From NCBI RefSeq assembly GCF_008974285.1, contig NZ_BKZV01000001.1, forward strand, positions 1,582,214 to 1,646,213: a stretch of DNA of 64,000 nucleotides, in the 5' to 3' direction. Positions 40,541-48,628 of the stretch are shown here, piece by piece (position 1 is the stretch's first letter; every line of letters starts with the position of its first letter). Source of the DNA: Thermogemmatispora aurantia (GTDB lineage: Bacteria; Chloroflexota; Ktedonobacteria; Ktedonobacterales; Ktedonobacteraceae). Under the pieces are notes generated by a model that had not been told where the DNA came from, did not search any database, and saw nothing but the letters and a program-made list of their open reading frames with translations. The position numbers were made by a program, and so were the translations under genes.

Positions 40541-40655
40541 CGCACTGGCTCCTCTCTTTTCTCTAGTCTCCTTCTGCTGCGAAGCACACTATGTCCGGCA
40601 AGATGCGCGGCAGCTCCTTTACTGAACAACCAGGGCCTGGTTCTGGTCCACATTC

Positions 40656-43070
40656 TCACGAGATAAGATCAGGCTCTCCCTTCCGGCCTGCTGCCGCCAG
40701 GCGGGCCGCGGCCACTGCCAGCTGTCCCAGACTGAGACCGCCGTCGTTCGGGGGCACACGGCGATTGAGATAGACCGCGAAGCCGCTGGCTTCTAGCTCA
40801 GCGACGAGGGTTTCCAGCAGCAGGCGGTTCTGAAAGACGCCGCCGCTGAGGGCAACCTGGGAGAGGCCGCAGACCTCCCTGATGCGCTGACAGAGGTCGA
40901 CGAATATGGCCACCAGCGAGCGGTGGAAGCGGCGCGCAAGACGTGCTCTTTCGTAGCCATGCTGGAGGTCCTCGACCAGGGCTGAGAGCAACGGGGAGAC
41001 ATCGATCTGGAGCGGCCCCTGACCCGAGCGGAGCAGGGCGTAGGGATAGGGCGGCTGCTCGTCGGGCGGCACACTGCTGGCCAGCATCTCCAGCTCGATG
41101 GCCGCCTGGCCTTCATAGAGCACCTCGTCGCGCAGGCCGAGGATGGCGGCGACGGCATCGAAGAGGCGCCCCAGGCTGGAGGTCAGTGGCGAGTTGAGGC
41201 CGCGCTCGATCATCTGCGTGAGAATGCGCCAGGTGCTGCGATCGAGACGCCGCGTGAGAGGAATGTCCAGGGTCAAGAAGCGCTCGCCGTACGCCCGCGC
41301 CAGATAGACCGCCGCCATGCGCCACGGCTGGCGAACGGCCTGCTCTCCCCCCGGAAGCGGCACATAGGCCAGATGGGCCAGACGCTCGAAGCCGCAGAGA
41401 TCGGCCAGCAGGATCTCACAGCCCCAAATGGCCCCGTCGGTACCGTAGCCCGTGCCGTCGGCGGCAATGCCAATGACTGGCCCGCTCAGGCCATGCTCAG
41501 CCAACACGCTGGCAATGTGGGCATGATGGTGTTGGACACCGATGCGTTGCTCGATGTCACTGTCCAGCGCGTACCTGGTCGCCAGATAGTCGGGATGCAG
41601 ATCATAGGCCACGACCTCGGGTACAATGTCAAAGAGGCGCTGGAAATGGCGGATGCCCTCGCGGAAGGAGGCCAGGGTCTCCAGGTTCTCTAGATCGCCG
41701 ATGTGGTGCCCGACAAACGCCTGGCGCCCTTTACCCAGACAGAAGGTGTTTTTGAGATGGCCCCCGCAGGCCAACAGCGGACGCGGCAGATCAAAGGCCA
41801 GCGTGATCGGCTCGGGCACATACCCCCGCGAGCGGCGGAAGAGCTGCTCGCCTCCAGCCACCAGGCGCGTGACCGAGTCGTCGCAGCGCATGTGGATGAC
41901 GCGGTTGTGGCTGAGCATGCCATCCGCGATGCCGGCCAGACGCTGACGGGCCTCGTCGTCGCGGTAGGCAATCGGCTCCTCGCTGTGGTTGCCGCTGGTC
42001 ATCACCAGCACCGGCGGGCGATCAGCGGGAATGAGCCGGGCAAAGGCGTGCAGCAGGAGATGATGGAGCGGCGTGTAGGGAAGCATCAGACCCAGGGTCC
42101 GGTAGCCTGGGGCCACTTCGGGCGCCACTGGGCAGGCGGGACGCTGCTCGAGCAGGACAATGGGCCGGCGCGGCGATTGCAGCAGGGCGGCCTCGCCCTC
42201 GCTGACGAAGCAGAGGCGCCGCGCTGTCTCCAGATCGGGCACCATGAGGGCGAACGGCTTGGCTTCGCGATGCTTGCGCCGCCGTAGCCGCTGGACAGCC
42301 ACGGCGTTGAGGGCGTCACAAGCCAGATGATAGCCGCCCAGACCCTTGATGGCCAGAATCGCCCCCCGGACCAGCTGCTGAGCCACCTGCTCGATAGGGG
42401 TCGCCTCCTCGACCTCCGCGCCGCTGGCCGAGAGCACCAGCTCCCCCTCAGCCCACAGCTCCAGACGAACCTGCGGCCCACACTGCGGGCAGGCATTAGG
42501 TTGAGCATGAAAGCGCCGATTGGCCGGGTTCTCATACTCAGCGCGGCAGGCAGGACACATGGCGAAGACGCGCATGGTCGTCTGCTCACGATCGTAGGGA
42601 ACATCCTGGATGATGGTGAAGCGCGGCCCGCAGTTGGTGCAATTAATGAAAGGATAGCGATAGCGACGATCAGCGGGATCAAATAACTCGCGCAGGCAAT
42701 CAGAGCAGGTGGCCATATCGGGGGAGATCAGCGCAGCACGCTCGCTGCTCTCCCGGCTCTCTGCGATCACAAAGGTCGTCTCCTGCCGCAGCGGAAGCGG
42801 TTCAACGGTCACGCTCTCGATACGCGCCAGCGGCGGTGCTTCCATTTGCAGTCGCTCGCGGAATTGGGCGAGTGCCTCCGCCGGCCCTTCGATCTCGATG
42901 GTGACACCGCGACTATCGTTGCGCACGAAGCCAGCCAGGTGGAGACGCTGGGCCAGTGCATAGACGAAGGGGCGAAAGCCCACCCCCTGCACAATGCCTT
43001 TCACGGTGAGACGCTGCCGCAGTCGTGCTGGCATGGTGGCAGGCGCTCCTCCTGACACACGCTCGCTCAT
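40656..43070 (-). CDS. hypF: carbamoyltransferase HypF
   Basis: HypF makes the thiocarbamate on HypE from carbamoyl phosphate. The 804-residue protein has all four parts in order: an acylphosphatase domain (KGIVQGVGFRPFVYAL), a double zinc finger (CSDCLRELFDP, CTNCGPRFTII, CPACRAEYENP, CPQCG), a YrdC domain and a Kae1-like C-terminal domain (HHHAHIASVLAEHGL). Length is near normal. It overlaps hypB by 4 nt (ATGA). Confidence 0.95.
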   Translation of the reverse strand: MSERVSGGAPATMPARLRQRLTVKGIVQGVGFRPFVYALAQRLHLAGFVRNDSRGVTIEIEGPAEALAQFRERLQMEAPPLARIESVTVEPLPLRQETTFVIAESRESSERAALISPDMATCSDCLRELFDPADRRYRYPFINCTNCGPRFTIIQDVPYDREQTTMRVFAMCPACRAEYENPANRRFHAQPNACPQCGPQVRLELWAEGELVLSASGAEVEEATPIEQVAQQLVRGAILAIKGLGGYHLACDALNAVAVQRLRRRKHREAKPFALMVPDLETARRLCFVSEGEAALLQSPRRPIVLLEQRPACPVAPEVAPGYRTLGLMLPYTPLHHLLLHAFARLIPADRPPVLVMTSGNHSEEPIAYRDDEARQRLAGIADGMLSHNRVIHMRCDDSVTRLVAGGEQLFRRSRGYVPEPITLAFDLPRPLLACGGHLKNTFCLGKGRQAFVGHHIGDLENLETLASFREGIRHFQRLFDIVPEVVAYDLHPDYLATRYALDSDIEQRIGVQHHHAHIASVLAEHGLSGPVIGIAADGTGYGTDGAIWGCEILLADLCGFERLAHLAYVPLPGGEQAVRQPWRMAAVYLARAYGERFLTLDIPLTRRLDRSTWRILTQMIERGLNSPLTSSLGRLFDAVAAILGLRDEVLYEGQAAIELEMLASSVPPDEQPPYPYALLRSGQGPLQIDVSPLLSALVEDLQHGYERARLARRFHRSLVAIFVDLCQRIREVCGLSQVALSGGVFQNRLLLETLVAELEASGFAVYLNRRVPPNDGGLSLGQLAVAAARLAAAGRKGEPDLIS

Positions 43071-43771
43071 GATACTGCGCCTCCCATGGCGTGGGGCGCT
43101 TCGCTGACGGCGGCCCCTGAGGACTTGCCAGCGAAGGCCAGCAGCCAGTCACACCAGGTGTCCAGTCCCTCGCCGCTGCGGCAGCTCAGCGCGAAGATTT
43201 GCAGCCCTGGGTTGACGGCCAGCGCCTGAGCACGCACGCGTTCGGGATCATAGTCCACGTAGGGCAAGAGATCCAGCTTGTTGAGCACCAGCACCTGGGC
43301 AGCGGCAAAGATCTGCGGATACTTGGCTGGCTTCTCATCCCCCTCGGTTGTGCAGACCACCACAACCCGCAGGTCCTCGCCCAGGTCCCAGGCCGCCGGA
43401 CAGACCAGGTTGCCGATGTTCTCGATGAAGAGCAGGTCGAGCCGCTGCAGATCAAGCGCCTCCAGCGCATCGCGCACCATCTGCGCCTCCAGATGGCAGG
43501 CCCCGCGCGTATTGATCTGTACCACCTGGGCCCCGGCGGCCTCCATGCGCTCAGCGTCCAGGCTGGTCTCGATATCTCCCTCGATCACCCCTATGGCCAG
43601 CCGCCCACGCAGCCGGGCCACGCTGCGTTCGAGCAGGGTGGTCTTCCCTGCCCCTGGACCGCTCATCAGGTTGATGCAGCGCACGCCAGCCGCCGCCAGC
43701 CGTTGGCGCACCTCTGCCGCAACCTCCTCATTGGCCGCCAGGATATGTCTGGCAATGGTCACTCTGGGCAT
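43067..43771 (-). CDS. hypB: nickel-incorporation GTPase HypB
   Basis: HypB is the GTPase that with HypA inserts nickel into the large subunit. Walker A is GPGAGKTTLLER near residue 38, followed by EGDIETSLDAERM and the switch region ENIGNLVCPAAWDLGE. The N-terminal CxxCxxC and His-rich nickel store of some HypB proteins are absent, so this is the short form. It follows hypA by 12 nt and overlaps hypF. Confidence 0.93.
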   Translation of the reverse strand: MPRVTIARHILAANEEVAAEVRQRLAAAGVRCINLMSGPGAGKTTLLERSVARLRGRLAIGVIEGDIETSLDAERMEAAGAQVVQINTRGACHLEAQMVRDALEALDLQRLDLLFIENIGNLVCPAAWDLGEDLRVVVVCTTEGDEKPAKYPQIFAAAQVLVLNKLDLLPYVDYDPERVRAQALAVNPGLQIFALSCRSGEGLDTWCDWLLAFAGKSSGAAVSEAPHAMGGAVS

Positions 43772-43783
43772 AGCTACCGCTCC

Positions 43784-44170
43784 TCATCCGTTATGCGCCT
43801 GCTCGTGGCCTCCCTGCTGGGTGTCAGCCCCAACCTCCATGTCGAGGATCTGCAACTCGGTGCCCGAGAGAATGCGCGTGGACCAGGTGCCACAGGCGGG
43901 ACAGCGCGCGATGAAGTCCTCGACGGCAAAAGAACTGGCACATGGCTCGCACCAGGCCCGATGCGGGCTGATCTCGATCGCCAGCCGCGCCTCGGCCAGG
44001 ACGGGCGAGAGCGAAGCCAGCATGGCAAAGGCCGCTTGCAGGGCCTCCACCAGGACCCCGCTGGCTTCGCCCACGCGCAGATGCACCGTCCGCACCCGCT
44101 GTACACCGCACTCCTCCGCCCTGGCCTCTACCACCTCGATAATGCTCTCAGCAAGCGCTAGCTCATGCAT
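43784..44170 (-). CDS. hypA: nickel chaperone HypA
   Basis: The 128-residue HypA begins MHELALAESI; His2 is part of the nickel site, which is why the ATG at 44170 rather than the upstream GTG was chosen. The zinc site is CEPC then CPACG. The C-terminal tail is His/Gln-rich (QQGGHEQAHNG). It forms a complex with HypB. AGGTGGG is upstream of the ATG. Confidence 0.92.
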   Translation of the reverse strand: MHELALAESIIEVVEARAEECGVQRVRTVHLRVGEASGVLVEALQAAFAMLASLSPVLAEARLAIEISPHRAWCEPCASSFAVEDFIARCPACGTWSTRILSGTELQILDMEVGADTQQGGHEQAHNG

Positions 44171-44275
44171 CGCTACCCCCACCTTTCGCCCTCGACCGAA
44201 CGGGGCCTATGCTGGCTCCGCCCTCTTCTCAGCGCCTGTTCACGCCCGGCGCCACGCACAGCCTCCTTCCTCTCT

Positions 44276-44380
44276 CTACATCGAGCGAATACGCAAATAA
44301 CGCTGAATATCAGGGAGTTGCTGTCTGAGCACCAAGAGCAACAGCACCGACACAATGGCGCCTGTGATCCACTTGACCAT
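44276..44380 (-). CDS. 34-residue single-helix protein (DUF6893-like)
   Basis: A very short gene. AAAGGAGG lies 9 nt before the ATG at 44380, and the protein is MVKWITGAIVSVLLLLVLRQ then QLPDIQRYLRIRSM. It is one membrane helix followed by a basic tail with PDIxRYxRIRSM. Tiny proteins of this pattern are known in actinobacterial-type hydrogenase clusters. It may anchor or help assemble the hydrogenase at the membrane; this is inferred from its place between the maturation protease and hypA. Confidence 0.7.
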   Translation of the reverse strand: MVKWITGAIVSVLLLLVLRQQLPDIQRYLRIRSM

Positions 44381-44434
44381 TAGTACACGCCTCCTTTCAG
44401 TCAGTGAGAGCCAAGCTCGTCCGCGAAACGAGGA

Positions 44435-45037
44435 CTATGCAGTCTCAGTCGAATCTGAGCCTTGATAGAGCTGCCTGACCACCGTATCGAGGATGTGCAG
44501 GGCGCGTTCGACCGCCGCCTGCACGGGGGGACTGAGCCCCATCTGCAGCTCCTCCTCGATGGTATCTGTTTCCCAAGGGGTTGGCTCGCAGCCGATGAGT
44601 AGGGTCGGCACAGCAGGCGCCCCGAGCGCACGGGCATAGGTCAGCACGCGCACCGGGTCGAGGCTGTGCGCCTCCAGGCCCAGCTTGCCAGCAGCCAGAT
44701 CGGCTGCCTGATCCTCCGGAGGAAGCAGCGGCTTGAGCAGATAGAGCGTTCCCGGGCTGCCACCACGCGGCACCGCATCGATGAGGATCAGCGCCTCGTA
44801 GCCGTCAAGAAGCGCATAGGCCAGCTCCAAACCACGAATGCCAAAGTCAATGACCTCAACTCCCGGTGGATAGCGCCCGCGTGCCCGCTGAGCCACCGCG
44901 CAGCCGAAACCGTCGTCGCCCAGAAAGATATTGCCAATGCCAGCTACCAGCAGGCGACGCAGCCCGCCGCGGGCTGCCTGCTCGAAAGCGGCTTCGAGAG
45001 CCTGCAGTAGTCCCTGCTGGTGCTCATCTCTCTCCAT
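44435..45037 (-). CDS. hydrogenase maturation protease (HyaD/HycI family)
   Basis: The 200-residue protein has GIGNIFLGDDGFGCAVAQR, the nickel-sensing start of [NiFe] hydrogenase endopeptidases, then DFGIRGLELAYALLDGYEALILIDA. It should remove the short C-terminal peptide after the conserved His of the large subunit once nickel is in place. ATG at 45037 was chosen because GAGGTGGGC precedes it and the motif starts soon after; an upstream frame extension overlaps the preceding gene and lacks family sequence. Confidence 0.88.
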   Translation of the reverse strand: MERDEHQQGLLQALEAAFEQAARGGLRRLLVAGIGNIFLGDDGFGCAVAQRARGRYPPGVEVIDFGIRGLELAYALLDGYEALILIDAVPRGGSPGTLYLLKPLLPPEDQAADLAAGKLGLEAHSLDPVRVLTYARALGAPAVPTLLIGCEPTPWETDTIEEELQMGLSPPVQAAVERALHILDTVVRQLYQGSDSTETA

Positions 45038-45044
45038 GCCCACC

Positions 45045-45386
45045 TCATTCCCCCTCCCCGAGCGGCTCCACTTCCTCCGGGAAGAAGAAGAAGCGATGAC
45101 CTGGTAAGACGCGCTCGTCCCATTGCTCTCTGCCGGGATCATCATCGAGGGTGACCACCAGATAGAGGCGGTTCTCGAAGTCTTGCTGGATGACTTCGAC
45201 GCGCCCGATCCGTCCCTCTAGCAGCAGATCAAAGGCATCGGCCAGGTGCCCCTGACGCGCTCGCCCCGGACAGAGACGCACACGCGTGCCCGCCCTCACC
45301 TGACGTCCCGCGATGATGATCATCTCCGGGGGAGGATAATCCTCACCGGGAAAGGTCCAGCCACGGCTGTCGTCTGTGAGGCTCAT
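45045..45386 (-). CDS. small protein of the hydrogenase cluster, unknown function
   Basis: The 113-residue protein has a soluble, beta-rich look (VRLCPGRARQGHLADAFDLL, GRIGRVEVIQQDFENRLYLVV) and the acidic end FFFPEEVEPLGEGE. I do not recognise a named family. Its start overlaps the stop of the upstream gene (ATGA) and its stop is 7 nt from the protease start, so it is firmly part of the operon. By pattern it could be a small SH3-like or cargo-binding domain. Confidence 0.7.
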   Translation of the reverse strand: MSLTDDSRGWTFPGEDYPPPEMIIIAGRQVRAGTRVRLCPGRARQGHLADAFDLLLEGRIGRVEVIQQDFENRLYLVVTLDDDPGREQWDERVLPGHRFFFFPEEVEPLGEGE

Positions 45387-46456
45387 GGCTCAGCCTCCCC
45401 CAGGGAGCGCAGCCCGCGAATGGTGCCGTGGAGCTGCAGCCACTGCTCCGGCGTCAGGTGCTCGATCTGCTCCAGCACCGCCCGTCCGCGGGCATCGCCA
45501 CGGCGAATCTGCTCTTTCTCCTCGTCGGTCAGGGTCAAGATACGCAGGGCCAGCAACTCATCGATCTCGGTGCCGTCGAAGAGCGGAGCTGGACTTTCCG
45601 GGGCGATCTGCGGATAGTCGTAGAGGATGATCGGCGAGGAGAGCAGGCTGTCACGCTCACCTGGCTCGCCAACCAGCACCGGCCAGGTGCCACGGTTCTG
45701 ACAGGAAGCAGCCACCTGGCGCAGCTCCTCTGGCGGCTCTATCAGGGAGACAAAGGCGCCTCCTTCTACCTGAAGGATGGTATGCGTCGAGACGCAGGCC
45801 GCGAGCAGGGCCTCCTGCGCCCGTAGCTCTGCCGGCTGCTCCACAGGGGTCGTATTCGTAATGGTGACGCGCAGCTTGAAGAGATCCGCGTGCTCGGGCA
45901 TGGCCTCAGCTGCGATGCTGACCCCCCCGCTTAGCGCGCGCCCCTCGCGCACCACCCTCCTTGATCCACTTGTTGCCTTACTGGCCGGCTCCTCCTCCAC
46001 CAGGCACCGTGCCGGAAAGGCGAAGGGCAGGCTCCGCTCAGCCTGAAGCAGCTCCCTCAGCGAGAGCGCTGCCGCCCCAACCGTGCGCTCGACGCCTTCC
46101 TCCCAGACGCCTTCAAAGGGAGCTTCTGCCCAGATGGGCGCTCCTTCCGGGGGTCGTTCGATCGTCTGCCCTCCTGGGCTTTGCTCATCCTCGCGCCTGC
46201 AGCGCATCAGCTGGAGAAAGCGCACCGAGACCGAGAGCTGCGCCTTGCCCCCCCGACCCGGCTCGGCCTCAAGCAGGCACTCCGTCTGCATGCGCCAGGG
46301 TTCCACCTCGCCACCCGCTTCGCTGTAAGCGCGCGGATAGAGCACCCCATAGGTCCAGCGCTGCCGGTTCTTGAGGGCGGAGTGACGGTATGGGTAGAGC
46401 AGATAGCCCTCATAGAGCACCGCCTCGGCAATGGCCTGGATCTCCTCCAGCTTCAT
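45383..46456 (-). CDS. hydrogenase-cluster protein of unknown function (357 residues)
   Basis: A soluble protein opening with IQAIAEAVLYEGYLLYPYRHSALKNRQRW, a start I associate with hydrogenase-linked proteins of actinobacterial-type loci, where it commonly follows a DUF6084 gene as here. The rest is mixed alpha/beta with no catalytic motif I can name; the middle part SVSVRFLQLMRC and the C-terminal EEKEQIRRGDARGRAVLEQIE are helical. ATGA overlap with the DUF6084 gene on one side and with the 113-residue gene on the other shows tight coupling. Confidence 0.7.
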   Translation of the reverse strand: MKLEEIQAIAEAVLYEGYLLYPYRHSALKNRQRWTYGVLYPRAYSEAGGEVEPWRMQTECLLEAEPGRGGKAQLSVSVRFLQLMRCRREDEQSPGGQTIERPPEGAPIWAEAPFEGVWEEGVERTVGAAALSLRELLQAERSLPFAFPARCLVEEEPASKATSGSRRVVREGRALSGGVSIAAEAMPEHADLFKLRVTITNTTPVEQPAELRAQEALLAACVSTHTILQVEGGAFVSLIEPPEELRQVAASCQNRGTWPVLVGEPGERDSLLSSPIILYDYPQIAPESPAPLFDGTEIDELLALRILTLTDEEKEQIRRGDARGRAVLEQIEHLTPEQWLQLHGTIRGLRSLGEAEP

Positions 46457-47115
46457 GACTCCCTTTCCTCCTGTTCTGCCGCCTCTAGCAGGCGCAGCAC
46501 GGTCTCCTCCCAGGTCGGCAGGCCCTGGGCCAGCTTGTAGGCAGAGAGCCGGTCGAAGACCTGGCGCTGCAGACGAAGCCAGGCGCTCCCGGGGTAGAAG
46601 CGGGCGATCAGCTCACGCCAGCACTGCAGCGGCAGCCCAAAGGCGGCCTCCTTCGACCAGGAGATCGGAGCGACCTGCAGGCGCCCCTCTTCGCTCTCGT
46701 AGAAGACTGTACCGCTGAAGAGGAAGCGCAGCGGGATCACTCCCTCCTCGCCTTCCAGGGCGGCAAAATACTTGGTGCTGACCACCTCGAAATCGTAGGT
46801 GCAGGGCACCGCCAGCTCGACCTCGGTACGCTCACCAAAGGCCGGCACCACTGTTCCGGCATGGGTCCAGAGGAGTGGGTGCACGGTTTCACCCCAGCGC
46901 TCCGGCTCGCCAAAGACCTCCAGCAAGCGCGCCTGAGCCGTCGGGCTGTAGCGGCGGCGCGTGGCCTCGATCTGGATCTGGACCCGTACGACCACGCTCT
47001 GCACCGGCTGCGTGGGCACCCGATTGCTCACCTGCAGCCGGAAGAGCAGCATGGGAGCGGCGGCATAGGCTGGCACCTCTGCGCCCAGAATGGCAAACTC
47101 AAGATCCGGTATCAT
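46453..47115 (-). CDS. DUF6084 family protein of the hydrogenase cluster
   Basis: The 220-residue protein shows the family pattern VRVQIQIEATRRRYSPTAQ, FGEPERWG, PLLWTH and VPCTYDFEVVSTKYFAAL, ending LPTWEETVLRLL. These proteins are found next to DUF5947 and NifU-like genes in actinobacterial-type hydrogenase loci; their role is unknown. The N-terminal half is beta-rich, suggesting a binding fold. The ATG at 47115 is 17 nt inside the DUF5947 gene. Confidence 0.75.
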   Translation of the reverse strand: MIPDLEFAILGAEVPAYAAAPMLLFRLQVSNRVPTQPVQSVVVRVQIQIEATRRRYSPTAQARLLEVFGEPERWGETVHPLLWTHAGTVVPAFGERTEVELAVPCTYDFEVVSTKYFAALEGEEGVIPLRFLFSGTVFYESEEGRLQVAPISWSKEAAFGLPLQCWRELIARFYPGSAWLRLQRQVFDRLSAYKLAQGLPTWEETVLRLLEAAEQEERES

Positions 47116-47896
47116 GTTCCCCTTCCCCCAGGTCCGGCGCCGCTCGTCCAGCCGCCGTCGTCACGATCTCGGCCTGCTCCTGCAGCTCGGCGAAAAAGGT
47201 CCGCAGCACCTGCTCCACCTCCAGGCCGCCGCTCAGACCGCGCCAGCAGGCGCGGATCAGGCCCGTCAAGCGATAGCAGACATCGATCGGTACCAGATAC
47301 GTCTCGCGCGCCCCGCGGACGCGATTGACCAGCAGAGCCTCGACATCGGGCAGCAGCTCCCCCAGCAGCGGGTAGCGGGCCACCAGCCCCTGCCAGCCAT
47401 CGAGATCCAGCAAGGACTCCGTTGCACCCGCCGGCCCGGGATAGAAGGCCAGCATCCGCCCGGCTGGGCTGCTGTAGAAGAGGTAGACCAGGTTCACCGG
47501 CAAGCCCAGCGCCTCCCACTCGGCGTCAGTCAGCTCCAGATCGCGCAGCCAGCGATAGCGCTCGGGGATCAGTCGATACTGCCCCTGGCCCGCCTGGCTC
47601 CCGGCACGGAAGAGCAGCGCACATGGATCACAGACACAGAGCACCTGACGCCGCTCGGGGGCCAACAGATGGCGATGGGTTGGCAACAGGAGGGCGCTGC
47701 ACAGCTCGCAGCGCTCCAGGGGGCGGCGCTGCGGCTGGCCTTCGCGCGACACGAAGCGCCGCAGCGCGCCCAACGGGAGCGCCACAGGGGCCTGACCTGG
47801 CTGCTGCTCGCCCGGGCGGCCCGCCTCCTCGCGCCAGCTGAGCAGCCCAGGTGCCGACTCGGGACGCCAGCTACCCACGCTCCTCCTGACCATCAC
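47099..47896 (-). CDS. DUF5947 family protein of the hydrogenase cluster
   Basis: The 265-residue protein has CELCSALL followed by VCDPCALLF, two CxxC pairs suited to zinc or an Fe-S cluster, then the family stretch LGLPVNLVYLFYSS, YPGPAGATESLLDL and VPIDVCYRLTGLIR. It belongs to the DUF5947 group typical of group 1h [NiFe] hydrogenase operons. A role in electron transfer or Fe-S handling is possible but unproven. The GTG at 47896 (or ATG 3 nt later) follows the NifU-like stop by a few bases and so is reached by reinitiation. Confidence 0.78.
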   Translation of the reverse strand: MMVRRSVGSWRPESAPGLLSWREEAGRPGEQQPGQAPVALPLGALRRFVSREGQPQRRPLERCELCSALLLPTHRHLLAPERRQVLCVCDPCALLFRAGSQAGQGQYRLIPERYRWLRDLELTDAEWEALGLPVNLVYLFYSSPAGRMLAFYPGPAGATESLLDLDGWQGLVARYPLLGELLPDVEALLVNRVRGARETYLVPIDVCYRLTGLIRACWRGLSGGLEVEQVLRTFFAELQEQAEIVTTAAGRAAPDLGEGEHDTGS

Positions 47897-47899
47897 CGC

Positions 47900-48559
47900 T
47901 CACTCTCCTCTCAGGCCGGTTCCGGTCTGGGGCGTCGCCACCGCTGCTAGAGATCCACCGCGCCGCCGCGGGACAAAGACCACCGGGAGCGGTGTTCCAG
48001 CCCGCGACGGCATCGGCTCCACCGTTCCACCCTCCGCCTCCCCGATCCCCTCAATCTCCAACCCGCATAGATCGGGAGCCGCACGATAGACCGCCTCTTC
48101 GATCCTCTGCCGCAGATACTGAAGCGAGGCGGGACAGCCGCCACAGCTCCCGCTCAGGCGCAGCGAGGCCACGCCATCGGCCACACGCAGGAGCGCCAGC
48201 TCACCCCCATGTCCGCGCACCACAGGCCGCAGCGCCTCCAGCGCCCGCTCCACCCGCTCCTTGAGCGGGACAGGATGCAGATCATGTAAGAGCAAAAGAC
48301 CAGCGACCAGCTCATCGCTCGCCAGCAGCTCGAGCAAGCGTGGCCCGGTAGCAGGGGACAACGTGCGCGTGCTCTCCGCCGCCGTTAGCAGCTCCACGAT
48401 TCGTCGTAGGCCCTCGCCATAGAGCGCCACCAGCGCCCGGACCAGCTCCTCCGCGAAGGCGCGCATCTGGGGATCGGGCAGCTGCTCGATCTCTGCCAGC
48501 AAGCGCTCGATCTCGTGAGGCGGTTGCAGCTCTTGACGCGCCTGCATGTCGCCGCTCAT
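47900..48559 (-). CDS. NifU-like C-terminal domain protein of the hydrogenase cluster
   Basis: The 219-residue protein has an N-terminal helical half and a C-terminal NifU-type domain with GSCGGCPASLQYLRQRIE, the CxxC motif that binds or transfers an Fe-S cluster. It is placed directly after the large subunit gene, where it probably supplies or carries an Fe-S cluster for the small subunit or an electron acceptor. ATG at 48559 has AGGAGG upstream; a longer frame exists. Confidence 0.83.
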   Translation of the reverse strand: MSGDMQARQELQPPHEIERLLAEIEQLPDPQMRAFAEELVRALVALYGEGLRRIVELLTAAESTRTLSPATGPRLLELLASDELVAGLLLLHDLHPVPLKERVERALEALRPVVRGHGGELALLRVADGVASLRLSGSCGGCPASLQYLRQRIEEAVYRAAPDLCGLEIEGIGEAEGGTVEPMPSRAGTPLPVVFVPRRRGGSLAAVATPQTGTGLRGE

Positions 48560-48628
48560 GGCCTTCTCCTCCTCCTGAATGAACGCCGCCCGCGTCGGCA
48601 CGGGCCTCTCAGCCCCTCTACGTTGACG

